This document shows positions 1 to 9,245 of a DNA stretch of 64,000 nt, piece by piece. The stretch covers positions 2,108,001 through 2,172,000 of the forward strand of contig NZ_CP014845.1 of NCBI RefSeq assembly GCF_001598055.1, in the 5' to 3' direction. Positions within the stretch are counted from its first letter, which is position 1; each line of letters begins with the position of its first letter. Position numbers and translations under genes: made by a program. Source of the DNA: Cupriavidus nantongensis. Lineage in GTDB: Bacteria > Pseudomonadota > Gammaproteobacteria > Burkholderiales > Burkholderiaceae. The notes beneath the pieces were generated by a model. The model saw only the letters and a list, made by a program, of their open reading frames with translations, was not told the origin of the DNA and searched no databases.

Positions 1-1190
1 TGGCCGATGTCGCCGGTGTGCAGCCAGCCGTCGACGATGGTTTCGGCGGTCTTCTCGGGATCCTTGTAATAGCCCTTCATCACGATGTCGCCGCGCACGC
101 AGATCTCGCCGGTCTCGCCGTCCGGCACGATCCGGCCATCGTCGTCCATGATCTCGACCCGCACCAGCGGGTTGGTGTGACCCACCGACGACAGGCGCTC
201 GTCGGAAGCCAACGCCCCGCCCACCATGTGCTCGTCGGGCCGCAGGATGGAGATGCCGGCCGGCGCCTCGGTCTGACCGTAGCCACCCATCAGGACCGGC
301 CCGAAGATCTCGATAGCCTTCTTGAGTTTCTCCACCGACATCGGCGCCGCGCCATACATCAGGTACTTCATCGAAGAGAAGTCGGCTTCGGCAATGCCGG
401 GCACCTCCAGGAGCCGGTAGATCACCGTGGGCGGCAGGAAGAACTCCGTCACTCGGTGCCGCGCCACGTTCTCGATCAGTGCGGCGGGATCGGGCTTGGC
501 GAGCACCACCACCGTGCCGCCTTGCGCGATGCAGGGCACCGACAACAGACCGGCCGCATGCGTCATCGGCGCCATGGCCAGGTTCACCGGCCGCGCCCCA
601 TCCCGGTAGGTGCAAGCCGTCAAGTTGAAGCCGAGGAAGGTCTGCAGGCTGCGATGCGTGTTCATCACGCCCTTGGGCATGCCGGTCGTGCCGCCCGTCG
701 GCGTCAGCATGACGACGTCGTCCATCTCGTACGGAACGACCGGCATGACCGCCGAAGCATCGCCGAGCCAGGAAGCCAACGACGGTGCCCACGCCAGATC
801 GGCATCGATACAGACCAAGTGCTTGACCTTCGTCAGCGCGTCGCGCATCGGCTCCACGATGGACGCATAGGCGTTCTGAAAGAACAGGATCTCGCAGTCG
901 AAGGTGTCGATGATGTAGCGGTTGTCCTCCGCCGAGCTGCGGGGATTGATCGGGATCCACGCCTTGTTGGCGCGCCAGATGCCCAGCGTGCAGGTCCACG
1001 CGGTGACGTCGTTGCCCGACCAGACCGCGCCCTTGGCTTCCTTCGGCAGCCGGAGTGCCAGGAGCTTGTTGGCGATGCGGCAGGACAGCGCGCCCACCTC
1101 GTTATAGGTGAAGGCGCGCTCGCCCTGGATGTAGGCCGCGCCGGTTGGGTTCAGGCGCCAGCCGCGGTCGAAGTAGTCGATAACTGCCAT
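1..1190 (-). CDS. AMP-binding acyl-CoA ligase, C-terminus outside window
   Basis: ATP-dependent ligase of the ANL superfamily, which turns a carboxylic acid into its CoA thioester through an acyl-adenylate. The open frame runs without a stop from the ATG at 1190 to the window edge (396 codons). It shows the phosphate-binding loop TPTGGTTGMPKG near residue 161, the YGQTE motif near 305 and GWLHTGD near 390. The C-terminal swinging domain with the catalytic lysine lies beyond base 1. It is the last visible gene of the minus-strand acyl-CoA operon, 33 bp after the acyl-CoA dehydrogenase, so it probably activates that pathway's substrate. No strong ribosome-binding site is seen before the ATG. 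The substrate cannot be told from sequence. Confidence 0.9.
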   Translation of the reverse strand, partial: MAVIDYFDRGWRLNPTGAAYIQGERAFTYNEVGALSCRIANKLLALRLPKEAKGAVWSGNDVTAWTCTLGIWRANKAWIPINPRSSAEDNRYIIDTFDCEILFFQNAYASIVEPMRDALTKVKHLVCIDADLAWAPSLASWLGDASAVMPVVPYEMDDVVMLTPTGGTTGMPKGVMNTHRSLQTFLGFNLTACTYRDGARPVNLAMAPMTHAAGLLSVPCIAQGGTVVVLAKPDPAALIENVARHRVTEFFLPPTVIYRLLEVPGIAEADFSSMKYLMYGAAPMSVEKLKKAIEIFGPVLMGGYGQTEAPAGISILRPDEHMVGGALASDERLSSVGHTNPLVRVEIMDDDGRIVPDGETGEICVRGDIVMKGYYKDPEKTAETIVDGWLHTGDIG

Positions 1191-1223
1191 GATGTGGAAC
1201 TCGTGCGATGTCGTATACGGGGG

Positions 1224-2507
1224 TCAGGGATTGGCCCAGCCTTCGGCGTACAGCTGCTGGGCCAGCAAGCCCAGGCGCATGGTCAGGGTGTAGTTCTCGC
1301 CGTCTTCGATGAGCGCCGATCGTGTGTCGCGGAACAACTTCTCGATCGGGTACTCGCGCGTGGTGCCAACGCCGCCGAACAGCTGGAAGGCCTCGTGGAC
1401 CACCTTCATCGCTTCCTCCGTCACCGTCACCTTGCCGGAAGCGGTGACATAGGGATGGGTGCGGGGCGACAGGGCGGCAAACGCCTGCACCCGTCGCGCC
1501 GTGGCGCGCGCCATCTCGATGCGGCGCAGCATGTCGCCCAGGCGATAGCGGGTCAGCTGGTGGTCGATCAGCAGCCGCCCCCCTTGCCGGCGTTCGTGGC
1601 AGTACTGCAGCGCATGCTCGAACGCCGCGCGCGCGACGCCGGTGAAGATGTGCGCCATGTGCGTGCCGGCATTCGACCAGGCCGACGCGAAGCTGCCGTC
1701 GTAGTCGTCCTTCAGCGCGAACGCGAAGCGCTTGGGGATGCGCACGTTGTCGAAGTAGATCTCGCCCTGCGGCAGCGCGCGCTGGCCGATCTTCTCCAGG
1801 GGCTTGCCGCGGGTCACGCCGGGCAGGTCGAGCGGAACGATCGCGGCCACGCCGTACGGCCGTCCTTGCTTGTCGAGCCGCCCGTCGCCATAGTCAGCGC
1901 TCATGTAGGCGACGGCTACCTGCGCCACCGCGCCGTTAGACACCCAGGCGGAGCTTTGGCCGTTGATGACGATCTCGTCCTTGCCGACCTGGCCCCACAG
2001 ATTGCCCGTGTTGCCCGGCACGCCTGCCGGCCAGTCACGCTGCATGTCGAAGATCTGGAAGTCGCTGCCGAAGTCGGGCTTGGTGCCGATCCAGCAACCG
2101 ATGCGACCCATGGACAGTTCCAGCAACTCCTTGTTGCCCAAAGAGGACGCTATCTCGACGGCCATGCTCCCGGCCCCGATCGAGACGGCCAGGCCGCTGT
2201 CGCCCCAGCCGAGCTCTTCGCTGATCATCGATTCGATGCGCAACGCCGTCTCCGGCGGCAGCGACGCCATCGCGGCCGGCTCGAAGCCCAGCTTCGCGAA
2301 CTCCGGCCAGAGCGAGTAGTACGGCGAGCCGGGCGCGGCCACCTGCTCGGCCGTCATCTTGTCGAGCTCGGTGCCCAGCGGACGCAACACGTCCTTCGCG
2401 AAACGATGCATCGTGTGCTGGATGGCGCGCTCCTCTTCGGACAGCGGTGTTTCGAAGCCCGTGAGGCCGGCATCCGGCAAGATCACTTCTTTCTTCAGGA
2501 TCAGCAT
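1224..2507 (-). CDS. Acyl-CoA dehydrogenase (427 aa) with atypical catalytic motif
   Basis: FAD-dependent oxidation of a CoA thioester, with electrons passed to ETF. The full-length family fold is present: N-terminal helical domain, middle beta domain (WVSNGAVAQVAVAY) and C-terminal helical domain with QLFGGVGTTREYPIEKLFRD. Where most members have YEGT carrying the catalytic glutamate, this one reads IEDGENY (about residue 400), so the usual base is shifted or replaced. Start at 2507 is chosen because GGAG lies 5 bases upstream; the frame stays open further upstream but only as a shadow of the next gene. It follows the GFA-family gene by 2 bp and precedes the acyl-CoA ligase. The substrate is unknown. 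Confidence 0.88.
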   Translation of the reverse strand: MLILKKEVILPDAGLTGFETPLSEEERAIQHTMHRFAKDVLRPLGTELDKMTAEQVAAPGSPYYSLWPEFAKLGFEPAAMASLPPETALRIESMISEELGWGDSGLAVSIGAGSMAVEIASSLGNKELLELSMGRIGCWIGTKPDFGSDFQIFDMQRDWPAGVPGNTGNLWGQVGKDEIVINGQSSAWVSNGAVAQVAVAYMSADYGDGRLDKQGRPYGVAAIVPLDLPGVTRGKPLEKIGQRALPQGEIYFDNVRIPKRFAFALKDDYDGSFASAWSNAGTHMAHIFTGVARAAFEHALQYCHERRQGGRLLIDHQLTRYRLGDMLRRIEMARATARRVQAFAALSPRTHPYVTASGKVTVTEEAMKVVHEAFQLFGGVGTTREYPIEKLFRDTRSALIEDGENYTLTMRLGLLAQQLYAEGWANP

Positions 2508-2509
2508 GT

Positions 2510-2968
2510 CTACTCCGCGGTTTGAGTGCTCGGCCCGCCAGCAGGGATGCCCTCTTCGAACTTCGCAAGACCGGGGTTCATCACGTCCCACGGCTGCGCA
2601 CGGCTGGTGAAAACATCTATGGAAGGGGGATAGACGCTCGCATCGTCCAGCGTGCCGGCCGCGATCAGCACGACCTCGGGCTTCTCGGCGATCCGGCCGT
2701 GCACTTGCGAGCCGCAGTTGGGGCAAAAGCCACGCGACACCGTGTGGCCGGCGTTGCTGGTCGATGTGTGATAGCGCAGCTCGCCGCGCACGAAGCGGAA
2801 AGCCGCGGAGGGCACGATGCGCACAGACGCATACGCGGTGCCGGTGTAGCGTTGACAGGCGCTGCAATGGCAATTCAGTGACAGGACGGGCTCGGCCATG
2901 CACTCGTAGCGCACGTCGCCGCAGGCACAGCCGCCTTGCAGCTTCACAGGGCTTGATGGGTTGTTCAT
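2510..2968 (-). CDS. GFA/CENP-V family zinc-binding protein
   Basis: 152-aa protein of the glutathione-dependent formaldehyde-activating (GFA) fold. The zinc-binding cysteines are visible: C14 and C16 in GGCACGDVRY, C33/C35/C38 in NCHCSACQR, and C82/C85 in FCPNCG. Family members bind zinc, and some act on glutathione adducts, but most are uncharacterised. Its ATG overlaps the etfA stop (ATGA) and its stop lies 2 bp before the acyl-CoA dehydrogenase start region, so it is translationally coupled inside the acyl-CoA operon. A role with small aldehydes or thiol adducts produced by the pathway is inference only. Confidence 0.85.
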   Translation of the reverse strand: MNNPSSPVKLQGGCACGDVRYECMAEPVLSLNCHCSACQRYTGTAYASVRIVPSAAFRFVRGELRYHTSTSNAGHTVSRGFCPNCGSQVHGRIAEKPEVVLIAAGTLDDASVYPPSIDVFTSRAQPWDVMNPGLAKFEEGIPAGGPSTQTAE

Positions 2969-3924
2969 TTGGTCGTGGTCTCCAGTGATGACACGAGTTG
3001 CGGCACGGCTGTGAACAGGTCGTCTACCAACCCGTAGTCGGCCACGCCGAAGATGGGCGCCTCCGGATCCTTGTTGATCGCGACAATCACCTTGCTGTCG
3101 CGCATGCCGGCGAGGTGCTGAATGGCACCGGAGATGCCGACCGCCACGTAGAGCTGCGGCGCCACGATCTTTCCGGTTTGCCCTACCTGGTAGTCGTTGG
3201 ACACGTAGCCTGCATCGACGGCGGCGCGCGATGCGCCGAGCGCGGCATTCAACGCGTCTGCAAGAGGTTCCATCACGGCGCGGTAGTTCTCTGCGCTGCC
3301 CAGCCCGCGTCCGCCCGAGACGACGGTGGAGGCCGAAGCCAGCTCGGGGCGGTCGAGTTTCGTCACGTCGCGGCGCACGAACCGGCTGGTGCCGGCGTCG
3401 GGCGGAACGTCAATCTGCACGACGGGCGCAGCGCCGCCAGCCGCCGGCACGGGATCGAACCCCGTGGACCGCACCGTGAGCACCTTGATGTCATCCAACG
3501 CCTGCACCGTCGCGATGACGTTGCCCGCGAAGATGGGGCGCTTGAACGTCGTGGCGTCCTGCACGGCCATGACGTCGCTCACTTGTGCCACGCCGAGCTT
3601 GGCCGCCACCCGGGGCGCTACGTTCTTGCCTTGCGCCGTGGCAGGAAACAGCAGGTGCGTATACTGCCCCGCCACCGCGAGAACCGTCGCCTCCACGTTC
3701 TCCGCAAGACCTTGCGCGAGCTGAGGCGCCTCGGCATGCAGCACCCGGGAGACGCCGCCAATGCGCGCCGCCGATTCGGCTGCACTGCGCGAGCCCTCAC
3801 CCGCCACCAGCACGTGCACTTCACTGTCCGTGAACATCACGAGCTGTGCGGCGGCCGCGAGCGTGCTCAACGTTGCCGCGTGCACCGACGCGTTGTCGTG
3901 ATCGGCAATGACCAGAATCGCCAT
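2965..3924 (-). CDS. etfA: Electron transfer flavoprotein alpha subunit
   Basis: 319-aa FAD-carrying subunit that takes electrons from acyl-CoA dehydrogenases and hands them to ETF:ubiquinone oxidoreductase. The N-terminus MAILVIADHDN and the C-terminal FAD-binding stretch with GGRGLG and AVGISGAIQHLAGM are typical. Start 3924 is preferred to the longer frame (3939) because an AGGAGG ribosome-binding site sits at 3930-3935, inside that extension. It starts 11 bp after etfB stops and overlaps the GFA-family gene by 4 bp. A second, housekeeping etf pair would be expected elsewhere in the genome; this one looks dedicated to the neighbouring dehydrogenases. Confidence 0.95.
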   Translation of the reverse strand: MAILVIADHDNASVHAATLSTLAAAAQLVMFTDSEVHVLVAGEGSRSAAESAARIGGVSRVLHAEAPQLAQGLAENVEATVLAVAGQYTHLLFPATAQGKNVAPRVAAKLGVAQVSDVMAVQDATTFKRPIFAGNVIATVQALDDIKVLTVRSTGFDPVPAAGGAAPVVQIDVPPDAGTSRFVRRDVTKLDRPELASASTVVSGGRGLGSAENYRAVMEPLADALNAALGASRAAVDAGYVSNDYQVGQTGKIVAPQLYVAVGISGAIQHLAGMRDSKVIVAINKDPEAPIFGVADYGLVDDLFTAVPQLVSSLETTTK

Positions 3925-3935
3925 TCGAACCTCCT

Positions 3936-4685
3936 TCACTGAACCTTGGCTTCTGACTTGAGCAGCGCCACCAGCGCAGCCACATCCGGCACACGCACAC
4001 CCGCGCTGCGCGAAGGCGGCTCCTCCACGTGCAACGTTCGCAGCCTGGGACGAACATCAACTTCGAGCTCTTCCGCGCGGAGAACCTCCAGAGGCTTCTT
4101 CTTGGCCTTCATGATGTTCGGCAGCGTCACGTAGCGCGGCTCGTTCAGCCGCAGGTCGGTTGTGATCACGGCCGGCAGCGCCACGGACAGCGTCTCCGCG
4201 CCACCATCCACCTCACGCGACACCGTGGCCCACCCGTCGGCCAGCGACACCTTCGACGCGAACGTGGCCTGCGGCAGGTCCGCCAGCGCGGCGAGCATCT
4301 GGCCGGTCTGGTTGCAGTCGTCGTCGATCGCCTGCTTGCCCAGCAAGACCAGTTGCGGCTGCTCGCGCTTCACGATCGCCGCCAGCAGCCGGGCCACGGC
4401 CAGCGGCTGCAACTCCTCGTTCGATTCGACGAGGATGGCCCGATCGGCGCCGATCGCCATCGCCGTGCGCAGCGTCTCCTGCGATGGCGCACGGCCACAG
4501 GACACGGCGACCACTTCGTCGGCTGCACCGGCTTCCTTCAGGCGCACGGCTTCCTCGACCGCAATCTCATCGAACGGGTTCATCGACATCTTCACGTTCG
4601 CGATGTCCACGCCCGATCCGTCCGACTTCGCGCGCACTTTCACGTTGTGATCGACGACCCGCTTCACCGCTACCAGAATCTTCAT
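3936..4685 (-). CDS. etfB: Electron transfer flavoprotein beta subunit
   Basis: 249 aa, the standard EtfB length; it binds AMP and pairs with EtfA. The N-terminus [18 protein letters not shown] and the family signature around [21 protein letters not shown] are clear, as is [16 protein letters not shown]. Start 4685 has GGAG about 7 bases upstream; a longer open frame to 4724 is rejected because it would overlap the end of the upstream dehydrogenase and place this ribosome-binding site inside the gene. It lies 20 bp after the 598-aa acyl-CoA dehydrogenase and 11 bp before etfA. Confidence 0.96.
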   Translation of the reverse strand: MKILVAVKRVVDHNVKVRAKSDGSGVDIANVKMSMNPFDEIAVEEAVRLKEAGAADEVVAVSCGRAPSQETLRTAMAIGADRAILVESNEELQPLAVARLLAAIVKREQPQLVLLGKQAIDDDCNQTGQMLAALADLPQATFASKVSLADGWATVSREVDGGAETLSVALPAVITTDLRLNEPRYVTLPNIMKAKKKPLEVLRAEELEVDVRPRLRTLHVEEPPSRSAGVRVPDVAALVALLKSEAKVQ

Positions 4686-4705
4686 CGTTCGCTCCGATCC
4701 ACTCG

Positions 4706-6502
4706 TCACACCTTCAGCGCCCATTCGTCAAGCGTTGCCGCGCTGCCCTGCATCGCCGCCACCGCCAGTGCGCCAGTCTGCGGCAGCACGTGCGCGGCAT
4801 AGAAGCGGGCCGAGACAAGCTTGCCCCGCAGGAAGGATTCGCTCTCGCTGGCGTCTGTAGCATCCAGCAGCCGGCTGGCGGCCAGTGCGGCACGGGCCAT
4901 CAGCCATCCGCCGGCCACGATCCCGGCGAGCTTGAGGAACGGCACGGCGGCAGCGAACACATCGAGCGGCCGCTCCCTATGGGCCTGCGCGAACCATTGC
5001 GCGACCAACCGGACGGAGGCGACCGCCTCGCCCAGCGACGATGCGAGGTCCTCGAGCGCCGGCTGGGCCGCCGCCTCGGTCTGCGTGCGGTCCACTTGCT
5101 CCAGCCAGCGGTTCAGCGATGCCCCACCGTCGCGCAAGACCTTGCGGGCGATCAGGTCGTTGGCCTGAATCCCGGTGGTGCCTTCGTAGATCGGGGCGAT
5201 CAGCACGTCGCGCAGCGGCTGCGATGCGCCGCTCTCAAGGACATACCCCATGCCACCGTGGATCTGCACCGACGTGCGAGTCACCTCAACGGCCGTCTCC
5301 GACGCCCAGCCCTTGAAGATGGGAATCATCAGGTCAACGAAGTCCTGGTACTCCTGGCGGACCATCGGGTCCGGATGACCGTCGGCCAGGTCCAGCGCTC
5401 CCGCGAGCACGTAGCCCAAGGCGCGCATCGCCTCGGTCTGGCTGCGCATCGACAACAGCATGCGCCGCACATCGGGGTGGCGGATGATCGGCACCGGCTG
5501 CGCACTCCCTTCTGCAGCGCGTCCCTGCAAGCGCTCGCCGGCATACGCGAGGGCCTGCCGATAGGCCCGCTCGCTCAGCGCCACTCCCTCCATGCCGACG
5601 ATGAAGCGGGCCTGGTTCATCATCACGAACATGGTCTGCAAGCCCTTGTTCTCCTCGCCGACGAGCCATCCCACCGCACCCTCTCCAGCGGCGCCGTAGA
5701 CCATCGTGCAGGTCGGGCTGCCGTGGTTGCCGACCTTGTGCTCTATGCCGGCGCACTGCACGTCGTTGCGCGCGCCCTGCCAGCCCTGCTGCGGCAGAAA
5801 CTTCGGCACAACGAACAGCGAGACGCCCCTGGAGCCTTCCGGCGCCCCGGCCACGCGGGCGAGCACGAGGTGGACGATGTTGTCCGTTAGGTCCTGGTCG
5901 CCGAAACTGATGAAGATCTTCTGTCCGAATACCCGGTAGGTGCCATCGGCAGCCGGCACCGCCCGCGTGCGCAGCGCGCCGACGTCCGAGCCGGCCTGCG
6001 GCTCGGTGAGGTTCATCGTCGCGGCCCACTCGCCGCTGACGAGCCGGGGCAGGTAGTACGCCTTCAGCGCGTCGTCGGCCCCCAGCATCAGCGCGTGCAC
6101 CGCGGCATCGGTCAGGCCGGGACACATGCAGAAGGCCTTGTTGGCTCCGACGAAGATCTCGCGCACCGCGGCGGACAGCAGCATGGGCATGCCCTGGCCG
6201 CCGTATTCGGTAGGCATCGACAGGCGGTTCCAGCCGCCCTCGATGAACTGCCGGTACGCGTCCTTGAACCCCGGGGTCACCGTCACGCCTTCGGCTGTCC
6301 AGCGCGCGCCATCGCGATCACCAGTCGCGTTCAGAGGCTCCAGGATGCCTTCGGCCAGACGCGACGCTTCGGTCAGGATCGATTCGGTCAGCTCGGCATC
6401 GGCCAGGCTCTCGGCGTTCGGCAGTTGTGCGACGCGGTCGAGGTCCGCCAGTTCGCGAAGCACGAAGCGCGCTTCCTCAAGGGGTACGAGGTATGAGTTC
6501 AC
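4706..6502 (-). CDS. Acyl-CoA dehydrogenase, 598 aa, with extra N- and C-terminal domains
   Basis: Large acyl-CoA dehydrogenase of the kind with a short N-terminal extension ([18 protein letters not shown]) and an additional C-terminal domain after the core. The FAD-side motif [13 protein letters not shown] is near residue 161, and YEGTTGIQ with the probable catalytic glutamate near 438. It starts with GTG and overlaps the enoyl-CoA hydratase stop (GTGA), indicating coupling. The gene at 13358 is a full-length paralogue with the same layout. Its position directly before etfB suggests that ETF is the electron acceptor. The acyl chain accepted is not predictable. Confidence 0.92.
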   Translation of the reverse strand: MNSYLVPLEEARFVLRELADLDRVAQLPNAESLADAELTESILTEASRLAEGILEPLNATGDRDGARWTAEGVTVTPGFKDAYRQFIEGGWNRLSMPTEYGGQGMPMLLSAAVREIFVGANKAFCMCPGLTDAAVHALMLGADDALKAYYLPRLVSGEWAATMNLTEPQAGSDVGALRTRAVPAADGTYRVFGQKIFISFGDQDLTDNIVHLVLARVAGAPEGSRGVSLFVVPKFLPQQGWQGARNDVQCAGIEHKVGNHGSPTCTMVYGAAGEGAVGWLVGEENKGLQTMFVMMNQARFIVGMEGVALSERAYRQALAYAGERLQGRAAEGSAQPVPIIRHPDVRRMLLSMRSQTEAMRALGYVLAGALDLADGHPDPMVRQEYQDFVDLMIPIFKGWASETAVEVTRTSVQIHGGMGYVLESGASQPLRDVLIAPIYEGTTGIQANDLIARKVLRDGGASLNRWLEQVDRTQTEAAAQPALEDLASSLGEAVASVRLVAQWFAQAHRERPLDVFAAAVPFLKLAGIVAGGWLMARAALAASRLLDATDASESESFLRGKLVSARFYAAHVLPQTGALAVAAMQGSAATLDEWALKV

Positions 6503-7347
6503 GGTGTCTGCATCGAGGCGAGGACGCGGTGGATCGTGGCGGGCAAGTCGATCTCGTTCTCCCGCGTCTGGCCTTGCATGGCCACGGCTTCATTGGCGCG
6601 CTGCATGTAATCCTGCTGGATCGCCACACGCATCGCGTCGTTCTCGGCGGCGAAGCCTTCAAACAGCGAATCGGCCATGGGCGCGAACACGCGCTTAATG
6701 ACGCCGCGGGTAGACGCGATCGCGTATGCCGGTCGCAGCGCGATGCGACGCGCGAGGCTATCGACGTAGCCGCGCAGTTCGTCGTCCGCCAGCGCCTGAT
6801 TGACGATGCCGTACTGCTGCGCCTCTTCCCCGCTGAAGTCACGGCCGCTCAGCGACACCTCCAGCGCACGCGCCGGACCGCACATCATGGCCAGCCGTGT
6901 CATGCCGCCGCCGCAAGGCAGGAAGCCCACGCTAGTCTCGGGAGCGCAGAAGCGCGCCGACCGGCTGGCAAAGCGCATCGTCATGCCCAGGACCAGGTCG
7001 AGACCGCCCCCGCGGCACACCCCGGTAACCTCGGCGATCGTGATCTGCGGCAGGTTGCCCAGGCAGGTGCTCAGGGACTGCAGGATGTTGATCTCGTCGT
7101 AGCGGCCCCTGGCCGCCGGGTCGGTCGACGCGGTCTTAAACTCGGTGGCATCGAAGTGCGCGATGAAGAAATCCGGCACCGCGCTATCGAACACCACCAC
7201 CTTGATCGACGGGTCGACCGTCAGGCGGCCGACGAGGCCGAACAGTTCCTTCACCATGCTGATGTTCAGCAGGTTCACCGGGGGGTTCTTGATCGACACG
7301 CGCATCACCGCGCCATCGACGCGGGTGGCGAGCAATGATTCACTCAT
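6499..7347 (-). CDS. Enoyl-CoA hydratase/isomerase family (crotonase fold)
   Basis: 282-aa crotonase-fold protein, likely hydrating or isomerising an unsaturated CoA thioester made by the neighbouring dehydrogenases. The oxyanion-hole and active-site stretch CRGGGLDLVLGMTMRFAS...FCAPETSVGFLPCGGG is recognisable. Of the two glutamates usual in hydratases, the first position reads Asp (GGGLDL) and the second is kept (APE), so the exact reaction is uncertain. Start 7347 is preferred to 7353 because AAGGAG abuts the upstream ATG and lies 6 bases from the second one. It is 33 bp after the saccharopine-reductase-like gene. Confidence 0.88.
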   Translation of the reverse strand: MSESLLATRVDGAVMRVSIKNPPVNLLNISMVKELFGLVGRLTVDPSIKVVVFDSAVPDFFIAHFDATEFKTASTDPAARGRYDEINILQSLSTCLGNLPQITIAEVTGVCRGGGLDLVLGMTMRFASRSARFCAPETSVGFLPCGGGMTRLAMMCGPARALEVSLSGRDFSGEEAQQYGIVNQALADDELRGYVDSLARRIALRPAYAIASTRGVIKRVFAPMADSLFEGFAAENDAMRVAIQQDYMQRANEAVAMQGQTRENEIDLPATIHRVLASMQTP

Positions 7348-7380
7348 GTTCATCTCCTTGGGTTCGGGTGGCCGCGGCGC

Positions 7381-8499
7381 TCAGACGATGCGCTCGACCT
7401 TCATGTTCGAGAGTCCGTGGGCGCGCAACGCAGCGTGCAGTTCGCGATGGCCGAACGCCTGACAGGGCGAGCGGAAGCCGGCGATGTCGACCTGGCCGCG
7501 CGCCAGCCGCGTCGCGGCATAGGCTTCCAGGCAGGCCGTCTGCAAGTAGCCCCCGACGCCGTAGATCGTGCACTTGGCGGCCACGTTGTTACCGCGGCCG
7601 TGCGTCCAGTCGATCGTGCGATGCACATGACGCGACTCGCGCGGCGGCATGGCCGGCGTCATGTCCGCGGCCAGCTTGTCCATCAGCGGCACGAGCTGCT
7701 CTTCCGGAATCCATTGCAACTGCACCTTGTAGCCACGCTCCAACTCCTGGACCCGCTTGTACAGGTCCTGGTTGGACATCGCGACGGTCATCTTGCAGTT
7801 GCGCACCCTCGGATCCCCATGGAACCAGATCGGGTTCGACGTGCCGCCCCAGTGAGTGCCCGTCACCACCGCGCCCGAGGGCAGCAGAACGTTCTGCACG
7901 TCCAGGTCCTTGTACTCGACCAGCTCGTTGTCGGCGAGGTAGCGCACCTTGTCGCGCATCTGCGCATCGAAGATGCTCTCGGCAGAGTTCTGCGTCGGTA
8001 CCGCCACGCCGTACATGAACATGTCGAGCGAGTCGATCCCCTCGGTGTCCATGACGAAGCGCGCCGAAATTTCGCTGACGGCGTACATGTACGCCATCGA
8101 CGGCACGACCAGCAGGCCGGCCTTACGGAAGTCGGCGTCCCAGCGCTCGCGCACCTTCGCCACATGAGTCTGCTCGCCCGCCGTGTCGAGGTAGTGGATG
8201 CCGGCCTTCAGGGCCGCTTCGATGACGGTGTTGGCGCGGCGTGCGAATGGCCCCACCGTATTGCAGACCACGCGGCGTCCGCGGAACAGCTTGGCCAGCG
8301 ACTCCACGTCATGATCGACCTCGGCGATCTCGTACGTGCAGTCCTCGATGCCGGGCACCAAGCGCATGGCTTCCTCGATCCTGGCGCGGTTGCGCCCGGC
8401 CGCGACAAAGGGAACGCGGTAGTCGCGCAGGTACTCGGCCACTTGGCGGCCGGTATAGCCGCTGGCGCCGTAGATGACCACAGGGTAGTTGCTGCTCAT
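7381..8499 (-). CDS. Saccharopine-reductase-like NAD(P)-binding protein
   Basis: 372-aa protein with an N-terminal Rossmann motif, YGASGYTGRQVAEYL (about residues 8-22), as in saccharopine dehydrogenase-like and trans-acting enoyl reductase proteins. The C-terminal half does not match a fold I recognise; I recall such halves being listed as a domain of unknown function. It may reduce a ketone, aldehyde or enoyl group in the pathway, but that is inference. Start 8499 has GGAG at ordinary spacing; a longer frame to 8547 runs into the broken DUF1302 gene. It is the first intact gene of the minus-strand acyl-CoA operon. Confidence 0.8.
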   Translation of the reverse strand: MSSNYPVVIYGASGYTGRQVAEYLRDYRVPFVAAGRNRARIEEAMRLVPGIEDCTYEIAEVDHDVESLAKLFRGRRVVCNTVGPFARRANTVIEAALKAGIHYLDTAGEQTHVAKVRERWDADFRKAGLLVVPSMAYMYAVSEISARFVMDTEGIDSLDMFMYGVAVPTQNSAESIFDAQMRDKVRYLADNELVEYKDLDVQNVLLPSGAVVTGTHWGGTSNPIWFHGDPRVRNCKMTVAMSNQDLYKRVQELERGYKVQLQWIPEEQLVPLMDKLAADMTPAMPPRESRHVHRTIDWTHGRGNNVAAKCTIYGVGGYLQTACLEAYAATRLARGQVDIAGFRSPCQAFGHRELHAALRAHGLSNMKVERIV

Positions 8500-8543
8500 G
8501 CTATGTTCTCCATGAAACGGTATTGAAGGCCGCATGCGTCGGG

Positions 8544-9245
8544 TCACAGATCGACGCGCGGGAAAGCGTCCAGGGTGTTGAAGTGGCCACGTAGCGGCAT
8601 GTCGGTGCGGACCCGGTCGTGCGCGAGTCCCTGGGCCGAAAGGAGGCGATCGCGAGACTGTTCGACCAGCCGTGAGCGCGGTAAGGTCATGCTCCCGCCA
8701 CGGCGACGCCGAACGTCCCCTGGTCGACGCTGGCCGTGGTTTCGGCGCTGAGCGCCCGCATCTGTCCAGCGCTTCGCCGTGACCGTGAACCGATCGGGCG
8801 CGACGGACAGCTTGGTGGGCACCGCGCCGCCGACGAACCCGGGGTTGTCGTTGCGCTCGTTGTAGACACTGTCATACCGGCCCAGCGCGCTCAGGCGGAA
8901 GCCAAGGCCGCTGGACGTGACCACGTCCAGTTCGCCCGGCAAATCGACGCGGTTCGAGAGCAGAGCACGATTGAAGTTGCGGTCGCCGTCATCGGCGTTC
9001 ACATTTCCCAGGAGCGCTGGATTCTGCGAGCGCGTTAGAAACACTGCGCTATAGCGCGCAGTGTTGTTCCACGTCACGCGCGTGTCCGACGCCTCTTCCG
9101 GTGGTGACACGTCCGCAGCGTGCACTGCGGGGAAAGCGGCCAGGAGGCTGGCCGTGCCGATGGCCTGCACTGCGGCCACAGGCTTCGTCGAAGTGAATCG
9201 AGAAAGCCCGACCTTAGGCAGCGGCATTTCATGGCGCATGGTCAT
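8544..9245 (-). pseudogene. Truncated DUF1302 outer-membrane protein gene
   Basis: The first ~150 codons encode a signal peptide (ending near AVHAAD) and the start of a DUF1302 protein, with TRVTWNNTARYSA, NVNADDGDRNFNRALLSNRVDL and YDSVYNERNDNPG. Intact relatives are roughly 500-600 aa; this frame stops after about 233 codons. From about 8760 down the frame turns arginine-rich and loses resemblance, while another minus frame (8687-8770) reads more like protein. An internal deletion or frameshift is likely. Start 9245 or 9239 fits the GGAG before it. DUF1302 proteins are thought to sit in the outer membrane beside hydrophobic-substrate catabolic genes, which fits this operon. Confidence 0.72.

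Noticed and set aside
18..2525. 835-codon open frame on the plus strand
   Set aside because: Histidine/arginine/glutamine-rich translation without family features, antisense to the acyl-CoA ligase and dehydrogenase; a GC-codon shadow.
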